NCBI GenBank assembly: GCA_900473175.1
Contig: UCKM01000006.1
Coordinates: 124,001-188,000, forward strand
From: Hyphomicrobiales bacterium
Lineage (GTDB): Bacteria; Pseudomonadota; Alphaproteobacteria; Rhizobiales; Rhizobiaceae
Length of the DNA: 64,000 bases
Direction of reading: 5' to 3'
Shown here: piece after piece, positions 48,177 to 56,705 of the stretch
Layout of the letters: each line of letters begins with the position of its first letter
Numbering within the stretch: position 1 is the first letter of the stretch
Position numbers and translations under genes: made by a program
Notes under the pieces: generated by a model
Told to the model about the DNA's origin: nothing
Database searches by the model: none
The model's input: the letters and a program-made list of their open reading frames with translations, nothing else

Positions 48177-48202
48177 GCCCGGCCAAGTGTGCCGGGCTTT
48201 TT
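48177..48202 (+). terminator. Intrinsic terminator after the Ada-like gene
   Basis: GCCCGG (48177-48182) and CCGGGC (48192-48197) with a 9-nt loop, followed by TTTTT, lie 26 bases after the stop codon. It separates this gene from the copper module. Confidence 0.85.
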
Positions 48203-48232
48203 GTTGTGCGGGGAAATGTTTCGGCAGACATC

Positions 48233-48263
48233 TTGACCTTCCAGTTACTGGAAAGATTACGTT
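48233..48263 (+). promoter_or_regulatory. CueR-type promoter/operator of copA
   Basis: TTGACC at -35 (48233-48238) and TACGTT (48258-48263) as -10 are separated by 19 bp, the overlong spacer that MerR-family activators remodel. The spacer holds the inverted repeat ACCTTCCAG-TTA-CTGGAAAGAT, close to known CueR boxes. The copA ATG is 37 bases further on. Confidence 0.8.
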
Positions 48264-48299
48264 GGGCATACTATCTGGTTTCCAAATGAAAGCCCTACC

Positions 48300-50795
48300 A
48301 TGAAACATGATCGCGCCACCCATCACGACCACACAAGCTGCTGCGGCGACGAACAATCTACCGCTACGATCGTACGCGATCCGGTATGCGGCATGACGGT
48401 CGATCCCGAGGCCGGCAAGCCGACGGAAACTTATGGCGGGCGGGTGTTTCATTTCTGCTCGCAAGGCTGTCAGACCAGGTTCAGGAAGGATCCGAACGCC
48501 TATGTCGAGGCAATCGACCCGGTTTGCGGTATGAAGGTTGACCGGGCGAGCGCAAAACACTTCCTGCGCCATGAAGGCGAGGTCTATTATTTCTGCTCGG
48601 CCGGTTGCAAGGCAAAGTTCGGGAACGCACCCGGCGATTATCTCGGCGACCGGCCGGCGCCGAAGGCCGTGCCTACGGGGACGCAATACACCTGCCCGAT
48701 GCATCCCGAGATCGTCAAGGATGGCCCCGGCGCCTGCCCGATCTGCGGTATGGCGCTGGAGCCCATGGGTATTCCAACTGGCGACGAGGGTCCCAACCCG
48801 GAACTCATCGATTTTACCCGCCGCCTTTGGATCAGTGCGCTGTGTTCGGTGCCGCTGCTCTTCATCACCATGGGACCGATGCTGGGCCTGCCATTGCGAG
48901 AATGGCTGGGCGAAAATCTCGCCGTCTGGCTGGAATTTGCGCTGGCAACGCCCGTCGTTGTCTGGGCTGCGATCCCCTTCTTCGAACGGGCCCACGCATC
49001 CATCATCAATCGCAGCCCGAACATGTGGACCCTGATCGCCATCGGTGTCGGTGCGGCTTATGCATTCAGCGTCGTCGCGACACTCGTTCCAGGTATCTTC
49101 CCCCATTCCTTTCGCATGCATGGCGGCACGGTTCCCGTCTATTTCGAGGCGGCGGCGGTCATCGTCACGCTGGTTTTCCTTGGCCAGGTCCTGGAACTGA
49201 AAGCGCGTGAGCGCACCGGCTCGGCGATCCGCGCCCTGCTCGATCTGGCCCCCAAGACCGCGCGCCGGATCGCCGAGGACGGAACGGAAACGGATGTACC
49301 TCTCGATGAGGTCGTTGCAGGTGACCGGCTGCGGGTACGGCCCGGGCAAAGCGTGCCAGTCGACGGCGTTGTTCTTGAGGGTCGGTCCTCCATTGACGAA
49401 TCGATGATCACCGGTGAACCACTACCCGTGGAGAAAGCCGAACATGAGCCGGTTACGGGTGGTACGCTCAACCGCAATGGCACGCTGCTCATCAGGGCGG
49501 AAAAGGTCGGTGCGGACACGGTGCTCTCGCAAATCGTGGGCATGGTCGCTTCGGCGCAGCGCTCGCGCGCTCCGATCCAGGGTCTGGCTGACCGGGTGGC
49601 CAGCTATTTCGTGCCGACGGTGGTTCTCGTCGCGATCGTCGCCTTCGTGGTCTGGGCGCTCATTGGTCCGGAACCGAGCATGATCTACGGACTCGTTGCA
49701 GCCGTCTCGGTTCTGATCATCGCTTGTCCCTGTGCTCTCGGTCTTGCGACGCCCATGTCGATCATGACCGCGACAGGTCGTGGCGCGCAAGCCGGCGTGC
49801 TGATCAAGGACGCCGAAGCGCTCGAACGCTTCGCCGCAGTCGATACGCTGATCGTGGACAAGACAGGCACGTTGACGGAAGGTAAGCCACGACTGACCGA
49901 CCTCGTTGCACGGGAGGGTTTCACCGAAGACGAATTGCTGGTCCTTGCCGCCAGTCTTGAGAAAGGCTCCGAGCATCCGCTTGCCGAAGCCATTATAGGG
50001 GGGGCAAAGGTGCGCGGCCTCGCCTTGCGGGATGCGACAGGCTTTGATGCGGTCACGGGCAAGGGTGTTTCCGGCATAGTCGATGGGCGCGCTATCGCGC
50101 TCGGCAACAGGGCAATGATGCTGGATATTGGTGCCGACATCTCCGCGCTGACCAGCGAGGCTGACGCACTGCGCAAACAAGGCAAAAGTGCCCTGTTCGT
50201 CACGGTGAATGGCAGGGCCGCCGGTATCGTTGCGGTTGCCGATACAGTCAAGTCAACCAGCGCCGAGGCTGTCCGTCTGCTGCACGCAGCGGGGCTGAAG
50301 ATCATCATGGCGACCGGCGACAATGCTGTCACGGCGCATGCGGTTGCCGCCGAGCTCGGGATTGATGAGGTGCGCGCCGACATGCTGCCGGAGAACAAGA
50401 AACAACTGGTCGATGAACTGCGCGCCAGGGGCGCACGGGTTGCCATGGCCGGCGATGGCATCAATGACGCCCCCGCGCTCGCGGCGGCCGATGTCGGCAT
50501 TGCCATGGGTACGGGCGCTGATGTTGCCATGGAAAGCGCCGGCATCACATTGGTGAAAGGTGATCTGAACGGCATTGTCCGGGCCCGTCACCTCGCTGGC
50601 GCAACCCTGCGCAACATCAAACAGAACCTGTTCTTCGCCTTCATCTATAATGTGCTGGGCATCCCCGTTGCGGCAGGTGTGCTTTATCCGCTTTTTGGCC
50701 TGCTGCTCTCGCCGATGCTGGCGGCGGCAGCAATGAGCCTCTCATCCGTATCGGTGATAGCCAATGCGCTGCGGCTGAGGACCATCAAACTGTGA
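48300..50795 (+). CDS. copA: Copper-exporting P1B-type ATPase with two N-terminal YHS domains
   Basis: This 831-residue pump has a His/Cys-rich start (HDRATHHDHTSCCGDEQ), YHS domain 1 (DPVCGMTVD..FHFCSQGCQTRF, about 27-68), YHS domain 2 (DPVCGMKVD..YYFCSAGCKAKF, about 74-115) and a heavy-metal-binding segment (YTCPMHPEIVKDGPGACPICGMALEPMG). The usual HMA metal-binding domain is absent. The ATPase core shows the membrane metal site CPC (about 476-478), phosphorylation Asp in DKTGTLTEG (D520), TGES-like MITGEPLPVE, HP in GSEHPLAEA and MAGDGINDAPALAAADVGIAMG. It exports Cu(I). cueR follows 7 bp later. Confidence 0.95.
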   Translation: MKHDRATHHDHTSCCGDEQSTATIVRDPVCGMTVDPEAGKPTETYGGRVFHFCSQGCQTRFRKDPNAYVEAIDPVCGMKVDRASAKHFLRHEGEVYYFCSAGCKAKFGNAPGDYLGDRPAPKAVPTGTQYTCPMHPEIVKDGPGACPICGMALEPMGIPTGDEGPNPELIDFTRRLWISALCSVPLLFITMGPMLGLPLREWLGENLAVWLEFALATPVVVWAAIPFFERAHASIINRSPNMWTLIAIGVGAAYAFSVVATLVPGIFPHSFRMHGGTVPVYFEAAAVIVTLVFLGQVLELKARERTGSAIRALLDLAPKTARRIAEDGTETDVPLDEVVAGDRLRVRPGQSVPVDGVVLEGRSSIDESMITGEPLPVEKAEHEPVTGGTLNRNGTLLIRAEKVGADTVLSQIVGMVASAQRSRAPIQGLADRVASYFVPTVVLVAIVAFVVWALIGPEPSMIYGLVAAVSVLIIACPCALGLATPMSIMTATGRGAQAGVLIKDAEALERFAAVDTLIVDKTGTLTEGKPRLTDLVAREGFTEDELLVLAASLEKGSEHPLAEAIIGGAKVRGLALRDATGFDAVTGKGVSGIVDGRAIALGNRAMMLDIGADISALTSEADALRKQGKSALFVTVNGRAAGIVAVADTVKSTSAEAVRLLHAAGLKIIMATGDNAVTAHAVAAELGIDEVRADMLPENKKQLVDELRARGARVAMAGDGINDAPALAAADVGIAMGTGADVAMESAGITLVKGDLNGIVRARHLAGATLRNIKQNLFFAFIYNVLGIPVAAGVLYPLFGLLLSPMLAAAAMSLSSVSVIANALRLRTIKL

Positions 50796-50802
50796 GGTCA
50801 AC

Positions 50803-51192
50803 ATGAATATCGGTAGCGCTTCCAGCAAATCCGGCTTGCCTGCCAAGACGATCCGCTACTACGAGGATATTGGGCTGCTCAAGCCCGAACGGGCGGAGAA
50901 CGGCTATCGCGATTATTCGACGTCCGATGTGCATAAGCTGCGCTTTTTGCAGCGCTCGCGCGGGCTCGGATTTTCAGTCGAGGAGTGCCGCCAACTCCTG
51001 GCGCTCTATGAGGACAAGGAGCGCGCCAGCGCCGATGTAAAGTCTATCGCCCAGTCAAAACTTGTCGAAATCGACCGCAAGATCATTGAACTGCGCGAAT
51101 TGCAGCAAACGCTGAAGCATCTCGTTGCCCATTGCCATGGCGACCGGAGGCCCGATTGCCCAATCCTGGAAACGATCTCAGGCGAGAAATAG
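50803..51192 (+). CDS. cueR: Copper-responsive MerR-family regulator CueR
   Basis: This 129-residue regulator has the MerR helix-turn-helix (NIGSASSKSGLPAKTIRYYEDIGLLKPERAENGYRDYSTSDVHKLRFLQRSRGLGFSVEECRQLLALY), a dimerisation helix, and the metal loop CHGDRRPDCPIL near residues 112-123 that holds two Cys, as in CueR. It lies in the same transcript as copA and should act at the promoter at 48233. Confidence 0.93.
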   Translation: MNIGSASSKSGLPAKTIRYYEDIGLLKPERAENGYRDYSTSDVHKLRFLQRSRGLGFSVEECRQLLALYEDKERASADVKSIAQSKLVEIDRKIIELRELQQTLKHLVAHCHGDRRPDCPILETISGEK

Positions 51193-51216
51193 ATCTCAGC
51201 TGAGAACTAATGACGG

Positions 51217-51510
51217 CTAACCGATGGTCGAAACGACATCCGCCGAAATGCGCAATTCGCGCAAGGGACGAACGACGCTGGTCGTCTCGCTATAAATCGG
51301 ATCCGCCTTATAGGCCGCAAGAGACTCGGCATCCTTGAATTCCCCATAGACAACGACATCGATTTCGTCCGAGATCGGGTCCGTCTTGGAATTCTGCATC
51401 ACCTCAAAGACCGTTGAATGTGGAATTTCGGCAAGACGCTTCAAGCCTTCGACGATCGCTCCAACGTCTTCCTTGTTTCGGGCGCTGAAAAATACAATAT
51501 GACGGATCAC
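51217..51510 (-). CDS. Dabb (stress-responsive A/B barrel) domain protein
   Basis: This 97-residue protein is a single Dabb domain: MIRHIVFFSARNKEDVGAIVEGLKRL, DVVVYGEFKDAESLAAYKADPIYSETTSVVRPLREL. The family forms dimeric alpha-beta barrels. Few members have known activity. It is a single gene between cueR (convergent) and kdpD (divergent). Confidence 0.88.
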   Translation of the reverse strand: MIRHIVFFSARNKEDVGAIVEGLKRLAEIPHSTVFEVMQNSKTDPISDEIDVVVYGEFKDAESLAAYKADPIYSETTSVVRPLRELRISADVVSTIG

Positions 51511-51681
51511 GGTCTGGTCTTCCTGCTGTATTCGATTGCGCGGGACTTTTCATGGTCGGCCCCTCCGCGTCAATAGATGTGCTGTCGCAGCCTGAATTTA
51601 GCTCAAACCTTGGCTTTTGCTGGCAAGCTGGGGTAAACGTCTTGCGGCCTGTCAACTTCCCTTGCTCAACTTGAGGCGCAC

Positions 51682-54360
51682 ATGGCCGATCGCGGTCAAA
51701 AATATCGACCAGATCCTGATAAACTGCTGGAACTTGCGACCCGTGAAACACGCGGCAAACTGACCGTCTTTCTCGGGGCGGCACCAGGCGTCGGCAAGAC
51801 CTACGCCATGCTGCTGCGCGCCCAGCGTCTCAAGGACGACGGCGAAGACATTGTCGTCGGCATCGCAGAAACCCATGGCCGGGCGGAGACGGCCGAATTG
51901 CTTGAGGGGCTTGAAGTAATCCCGCGCAAGCAGGTGACCTATCGCGACCGGCTGCTGGAAGAATTCGACATCGATGCGGCGATTGCCCGCAAGCCGAAAA
52001 TCCTGATCGTCGACGAACTCGCCCATACCAATGTGCCAGGAAGCCGCCACCCCAAGCGTTACCAGGACATAGAGGAACTGCTTTGGCTCGGCATCGATGT
52101 CTGGACCGCGATGAACGTCCAACATCTCGAAAGCCTGACAGACGTCGTCACCAGCATAACCGGCGTTACGGTGCGGGAAATCGTGCCGGACACCATGCTG
52201 AAGCGCGCCGACGACGTACAACTCGTCGATCTACCCTCGGCAGAACTTATCGCACGACTTAAAGAGGGTAAGGTCTACCTGCCCGGCAACGCGGAGCGGG
52301 CGGCGGATGGCTTCTTCAAACCCGCAAACCTCACCGCACTGCGTGAACTGGCCTTGCGTCGGACTGCTGATCGCGTCGACGATCAGATGATCGATATCCT
52401 GCGCCAGAACGCCATCGAGGGCCCGTGGGCAACCGGCGAACGGCTGCTTGTCTGCGTCGGTCCTGACAGTCTGTCCGAAAAGGTCGTACGCACCGCAAGC
52501 CGGCTCGCCTCCGGCCTCAATGCCCGCTGGCTCGTGGTTTCGCTCACCCAAACCAATGATGCTGGCGCGGAGACCAGCAAGCGTATCGATGAACTACTTG
52601 ATCTTGCCGAACGCCTCGGTGCTGAGACGAAACGTATCATCGCGCAGGATTTCGTCGAGGAGATATTCCGCATTGCCCGGCGCGAGAACGTGACACAGAT
52701 CGTCGTTGGCCGGCCCAAATCGCGGCGGTTTGCCAACCCCTTCCGCCGTTCCTTGCCGGACGAAATCATCAAGCGTTTCACCGATATCGGCGTCCATATC
52801 GTCACCGGCGAAGAGCAGGGGGTATCCTATACGCCGCCAACCCTGCGCAAGCGCACCCGGTTTGAACTGGCAATTGCCATTGCGGTTCCGGTGATCACGA
52901 CAGGGGCGACCACGTTGCTCGGCCTCGGCGCCAGCAACCTTGTCCATCTCCAAAATCTATCAATGGTGTTCTTGGTCGCAGTCATTCTTAGCGGCATGAT
53001 CAGTGGACGCCTTGCCGCCCTCATCGCCGCCGGCCTCTCCTTCGTCTTTTACAACTTCTTCTTTCTCGAGCCGCTGCACGACCTCAGTATCGCCAAGCCG
53101 CACCAGTTGTTTTCCCTGATCATATTCCTGGCCGTTGCCCTTATGATCGGCGATTTGACAGGGCGCTTGCGCGACCAGGTGGCCCGCTCGCGCAACCAGG
53201 CAAAGAATACGCAGGCACTGTACGAATTCTCACGCAAGCTTTCCGGAACGGCACGGCTTGATGATGTGCTGATCGCGACTGCAGCCCATTTGCATTCGAC
53301 CTTCGGCACCGGCGTCTCCATACTGCTACCGGATGAGGATGAGCTGACGCTGCGGGCGGCATGGCCGCCTGACCTGACGCTCGACGGCACAGATATGACC
53401 GCTGTTCGCTGGGCGTTCGAGAAGAATGAACGGGCCGGCCACGACACCGCGACATTGCCGCAGATCGGCTGGCAGTTTCTCCCAATTCTCACGTCGCATG
53501 GGGTTGCCGGCGTGCTCGGATTGCTCATGCAAGACCACGAGCCACTGTCGGAGAATGAGGACCGCATGTTGACTGCGATCCTCGATCAAACGGCGATCGC
53601 CATCGACCGGGCTCTCCTCGTCAAGGAAAATGCCAAGACGACAGCCCTGCAGGAGAGTGAAAAACTTCACACCGCGCTGTTCTCTTCACTCTCGCATGAC
53701 CTTAAGACGCCACTAGCGTCGATCACCGGCGCGGTGACCACCCTGCGGCACCTAGGCGATCGCATGAACCAGGACAGCCGCGATGACCTCCTCCTCTCCA
53801 TCGAGGAAGAGGCCGGACGGCTAACACGTTTTGTCGCCAATCTCTTCGATATGACACGCATCGAGGCCGGCACGCTCAAGGTCAAGAATGTGCCGGTCGA
53901 TGCGGCCGAGGTCATTGCGTCGTCGATCGAGCGCATAAAGAAGCTAAAGCCGGAAATCACCGTCGAGATCAGCATTGCACCCGATCTTCCCGCGGCAGGC
54001 GGCGATCCCGCAATGCTTGGCCAGGTTCTGTTCAATCTGCTCGACAATGCCGCCAAATACGCCGGCGACGGTCCGATCGCCGTCTATGCAAGACGGGACG
54101 ATGGGGACGTCGCCATCAGTGTTACCGACCAGGGCAAGGGCATACCGCCGAAGGACCTCGACAAGATTTTCGACAAGTTCTACCGGCGCGCCAAAGGCGA
54201 TGGCAGGGCAGCAGGAACTGGCCTTGGGCTGTCAATTGCCCGGGGCTTTGTCGAATCCATGGGCGGCACAATAAAAGCCGAGAGTCCCGCCGTTCGCAAG
54301 CGCGGAACCCGGTTCATTGTCCGGCTGCCCCTCGCGAATCCCCGTGAGGCGACAGCATGA
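51682..54360 (+). CDS. kdpD: Sensor histidine kinase KdpD
   Basis: This 892-residue kinase has the N-terminal KdpD domain with Walker A FLGAAPGVGKTYAML (about residues 30-45) and DELAHTNVPGSRHPKRYQDIEELL. A Usp-like domain follows (LLVCVGPDSLSEKVVRTASRLASGLNARWLVVSL, about 253-375), then four transmembrane helices (about 390-500), a GAF region, the phosphorylated His in LSHDLKTPLASITG (H672) and an HATPase domain (NLLDNAAKYA, DQGKGIPPKDLDKIFDKFYR, GTGLGLSIARGFV). It senses potassium or osmotic stress. It overlaps kdpE by 4 bp. No kdpFABC genes are in the window. Confidence 0.96.
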   Translation: MADRGQKYRPDPDKLLELATRETRGKLTVFLGAAPGVGKTYAMLLRAQRLKDDGEDIVVGIAETHGRAETAELLEGLEVIPRKQVTYRDRLLEEFDIDAAIARKPKILIVDELAHTNVPGSRHPKRYQDIEELLWLGIDVWTAMNVQHLESLTDVVTSITGVTVREIVPDTMLKRADDVQLVDLPSAELIARLKEGKVYLPGNAERAADGFFKPANLTALRELALRRTADRVDDQMIDILRQNAIEGPWATGERLLVCVGPDSLSEKVVRTASRLASGLNARWLVVSLTQTNDAGAETSKRIDELLDLAERLGAETKRIIAQDFVEEIFRIARRENVTQIVVGRPKSRRFANPFRRSLPDEIIKRFTDIGVHIVTGEEQGVSYTPPTLRKRTRFELAIAIAVPVITTGATTLLGLGASNLVHLQNLSMVFLVAVILSGMISGRLAALIAAGLSFVFYNFFFLEPLHDLSIAKPHQLFSLIIFLAVALMIGDLTGRLRDQVARSRNQAKNTQALYEFSRKLSGTARLDDVLIATAAHLHSTFGTGVSILLPDEDELTLRAAWPPDLTLDGTDMTAVRWAFEKNERAGHDTATLPQIGWQFLPILTSHGVAGVLGLLMQDHEPLSENEDRMLTAILDQTAIAIDRALLVKENAKTTALQESEKLHTALFSSLSHDLKTPLASITGAVTTLRHLGDRMNQDSRDDLLLSIEEEAGRLTRFVANLFDMTRIEAGTLKVKNVPVDAAEVIASSIERIKKLKPEITVEISIAPDLPAAGGDPAMLGQVLFNLLDNAAKYAGDGPIAVYARRDDGDVAISVTDQGKGIPPKDLDKIFDKFYRRAKGDGRAAGTGLGLSIARGFVESMGGTIKAESPAVRKRGTRFIVRLPLANPREATA

Positions 54361-55043
54361 GCCGGCATCGTATCCTTGTCGTCGACGATGAGCCGCAGAT
54401 CCAGCGTTTTCTCAATCCGGCGCTGACTGCCTCCGGTTACGAGGTCATCCAGGCTTCGACGGGCGCCGAAGCCGAGCGGCTGATCGCCACGATCGCTCCC
54501 GATCTTGTCATTCTTGATCTTGGCCTTCCGGACAAGGACGGCAAGGATGTCATCGAGACGGTGCGGGCATTTTCAGAAGTGCCGATCATCGTCCTGTCGG
54601 CGCGCGACCGCGAAGCCGAAAAGATTGCAGCGCTCGACCTTGGCGCCAATGACTACGTCGAAAAGCCGTTCGGCATCGGCGAGTTGCTGGCGCGCATAAG
54701 GACGAGCCTGCGCCGGCAGGTGGCGGGCGCCAGCGTCCCCTCACGTTTTGAGCTCAACGGGCTGTTGGTCGATATGAGCAAACGGATTGTGACGCGGGGC
54801 GGCGAGGAACTACACCTCACCCGCAAGGAATACCAATTGCTGGTGCACCTCGTTCTCCATGCGGGAATGGTGGTCACGCATCGCCAGCTGCTCGCCTCGG
54901 TCTGGGGCGCGGCGCACGTTGAAGACCTCCAATATTTGCGCGTCTTCGTCGGCCAACTCCGTGCAAAGATCGAGGACGACGCGAACAATCCGCAGTTCAT
55001 CCGCACCGAGCCGGGCGTCGGCTACCGCTTTGCCGGTGAGTAG
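54357..55043 (+). CDS. kdpE: Response regulator KdpE (OmpR/PhoB family)
   Basis: This 228-residue protein has a receiver domain (residues 1-120: acidic pair DD at 10-11, phosphorylated Asp in LVILDLGLPDKDG at D54, Thr/Ser in VLSARD, Lys in YVEKPFG). The C-terminal winged helix reads LHLTRKEYQLLVHLVLHAGMVVTHRQLLASVWG and VFVGQLRAKIEDDANNPQFIRTEPGVGYRF. It is the partner of KdpD, with an ATGA overlap. Targets may lie elsewhere, since no Kdp pump is adjacent. Confidence 0.95.
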   Translation: MSRHRILVVDDEPQIQRFLNPALTASGYEVIQASTGAEAERLIATIAPDLVILDLGLPDKDGKDVIETVRAFSEVPIIVLSARDREAEKIAALDLGANDYVEKPFGIGELLARIRTSLRRQVAGASVPSRFELNGLLVDMSKRIVTRGGEELHLTRKEYQLLVHLVLHAGMVVTHRQLLASVWGAAHVEDLQYLRVFVGQLRAKIEDDANNPQFIRTEPGVGYRFAGE

Positions 55044-55057
55044 ACCAACTTAGAGCG

Positions 55058-55840
55058 TCAGCCGAGCGTAGAGTTGAAGGCGCCGCCATCGAGGAGCAGG
55101 TTCTGCCCTACGATGAAGCCCGAATATTGGCTACACAGGAATGCCGCAGCCGCGCCGAATTCTTCTGCCGTGCCGTAGCGCCCGGTCGGGTTTGCCGCAT
55201 AAGCCTCGGACCGCGCTTCCTCGATCGATATCCCCTTCTCCTTCGCCGTGCGTTCGATGAAGACCTTGGTACGGTCGGTATCGTGCGATCCGGGCAGGAG
55301 GTTGTTGATGATGACGCCATGCCGCGCGACTTGACGCGCTGTTCCGGCGACAAAACCGGTGAGACCGCTGCGGGCAGCATTGGAGAGCCCGAGCTGCGCG
55401 ATGGGGGACTTGACCGAACCAGACGTGATGTTGACGACGCGTCCCCACTTGCGGGCGATCATCCCCGGCAGGATCGCCTTCATCAGAAGGATGGGGGTTA
55501 GCATGTTATTGTTGATTGCTTTCAGCCATTCCTCTTCGCCCCAATCTGACCAGATGCCCGGAGGCGGACCACCGGCATTGTTGACGAGGATATCGGGTTG
55601 CGGCTCGGCTTTCAAAAGCGCCTGCCGCCCGGCTTCGGTCGTCACATCCTCCGCAACGATCTGGACCTTCACGCCATACTTTCCGGCAATTTCATCTGCC
55701 GTCGCTCGCAGCGTCGCTTCCGTGCGCGCATTCAGGGTCAGATCGACACCGGCTTCCGCCAGCTTTTCGGCGACACCGCGACCCAGCCCCTTCGAACTTG
55801 CGCAGACGATGGCGCGCTTACCCTTGATACCCAGATCCAT
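55058..55840 (-). CDS. Divergent SDR-family oxidoreductase lacking the catalytic Tyr-x3-Lys
   Basis: This 260-residue protein has the SDR fold: GIKGKRAIVCASSKGLGRGVAEKLAEAG (an altered TGxxxGxG motif), DILVNNAGGPPPG and GRVVNITSGSVKSPIAQLGLSNAARSGLTGFV. Where classical SDRs have Y-x-x-x-K, this one has L-S-N-A-A, so Tyr and Lys are missing while Ser is kept. It ends with the family FIVGQNLLLDGGAFN. It belongs to the known atypical FabG-like subgroup with degenerate active sites. Substrate is unknown. ATG 55840 has GAGGA upstream. It is convergent with kdpE and divergent from osmC. Confidence 0.88.
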   Translation of the reverse strand: MDLGIKGKRAIVCASSKGLGRGVAEKLAEAGVDLTLNARTEATLRATADEIAGKYGVKVQIVAEDVTTEAGRQALLKAEPQPDILVNNAGGPPPGIWSDWGEEEWLKAINNNMLTPILLMKAILPGMIARKWGRVVNITSGSVKSPIAQLGLSNAARSGLTGFVAGTARQVARHGVIINNLLPGSHDTDRTKVFIERTAKEKGISIEEARSEAYAANPTGRYGTAEEFGAAAAFLCSQYSGFIVGQNLLLDGGAFNSTLG

Positions 55841-55950
55841 GATGTCCTCGCCGATTCTTCCGTGGGCATTTGTTATCGACAATTCGGTGCAGCTTTGACA
55901 AGCTCTGGTTGATCAAATCAACATCACAACAGATTCGGGAAACGCATTCG

Positions 55951-56412
55951 ATGACCACATTTGGCGCGACGGTGCTCTGGACAAAACAGGATGGCGAGGC
56001 ATTTACAGACAACAAATACAGCCGCGCCCATGTCTGGCAGTTCGATGGCGGAGCGCAAGTTCCGGCCTCGTCTTCTCCGCATATCGTCCGCTTGCCGTTT
56101 TCGACGGCGGAAAATGTCGATCCCGAAGAAGCCTTCGTCGCTTCGCTTTCGAGTTGCCACATGTTGTTCTTCCTGTCGATTGCGGCCAAGGCCGGCTTCG
56201 TCATCGGCGAATACCGGGATGCTGCCGAAGGCGAACTTGCCAAGAACGACAAGGGCAGGCTCTATGTGAGCCGCGTGACGCTAAGGCCCCACGTGACCTA
56301 TGCAGGCACCACGCCCGATCACAAGGCGGAGGCCCATATGCATCATGAAGCGCATGAGCAGTGCTTCATCGCCAATTCCGTTCTCACCCATGTCGCGGTC
56401 GAGCCGGCGTAA
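55951..56412 (+). CDS. OsmC-family peroxide/organic hydroperoxide-type protein
   Basis: This 153-residue protein has the OsmC fold. FSTAENVDPEEAFVASLSSCHMLFFLSIAAKAGF contains the first peroxidatic-type Cys (about residue 70), and HMHHEAHEQCFIANSV contains the second (about 139). Two conserved cysteines support thiol peroxidase activity. ATG 55951 (MTTFGATVLW) is the family start. The earlier frame from 55870 is not conserved. A small Cys-rich gene follows after 24 bp and probably shares the transcript. Confidence 0.9.
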   Translation: MTTFGATVLWTKQDGEAFTDNKYSRAHVWQFDGGAQVPASSSPHIVRLPFSTAENVDPEEAFVASLSSCHMLFFLSIAAKAGFVIGEYRDAAEGELAKNDKGRLYVSRVTLRPHVTYAGTTPDHKAEAHMHHEAHEQCFIANSVLTHVAVEPA

Positions 56413-56436
56413 CATCATCGGATAGGGAGGCACACG

Positions 56437-56631
56437 ATGCCGGAGCTCAAGCCAAGCGATGCGATCAACACGACCTGCCCCTGGTCGGGCGACCCCATCA
56501 AGGAGGACAGTCTTACGCTCTACAAGGGCGCTGTTGTCGGTTTCTGCAATCCCGGCTGCCGCGACAAGTTCGAAAAAGCCATCAACCACTTTGAGGCGGC
56601 GCTCGAGCAGATGACCCACGTCAGCGTGTAA
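56437..56631 (+). CDS. 64-residue Cys-containing protein with YHS/TRASH-like spacing
   Basis: This is a small acidic protein with TTCPWSGDPIKED and VGFCNPGCRDKFEKAINHFE. The F-C-x2-G-C-x2-K/R-F pattern resembles the second half of YHS/TRASH metal-binding domains, also seen in the CopA of this window. ATG 56437 has ATAGGGAGG upstream, an excellent Shine-Dalgarno. Similar short proteins occur in rhizobia, but I know no tested function. Being 24 bp after osmC suggests a linked thiol or metal stress role. Confidence 0.8.
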   Translation: MPELKPSDAINTTCPWSGDPIKEDSLTLYKGAVVGFCNPGCRDKFEKAINHFEAALEQMTHVSV

Positions 56632-56663
56632 GTCGAAAAAACCCGATCGAGCTAAGTCAGCAG

Positions 56664-56705
56664 TTGACAGTTTTGCCGCAGGAATATACTTAAGTACATG
56701 CTTAA
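56664..56705 (+). promoter_or_regulatory. Promoter with start-codon-centred inverted repeat for the ArsR gene
   Basis: TTGACA (56664-56669) and TATACT (56685-56690) form a sigma-70-like promoter with a short 15-bp spacer. TTAAG-TACATG-CTTAA (56690-56705) is a perfect 5-bp inverted repeat centred on the ATG at 56698. With a start about 7 bases after the -10, the transcript would begin at or next to the ATG. Confidence 0.5.

Noticed and set aside
48048-49349. 433-codon minus-strand open frame opposite copA
   Set aside because: It is antisense to conserved P-type ATPase sequence and crosses the CueR promoter and terminator.
55058-55840. Calling the SDR gene fabG
   Set aside because: The catalytic Tyr and Lys are missing, so assignment as beta-ketoacyl-ACP reductase is not supported.
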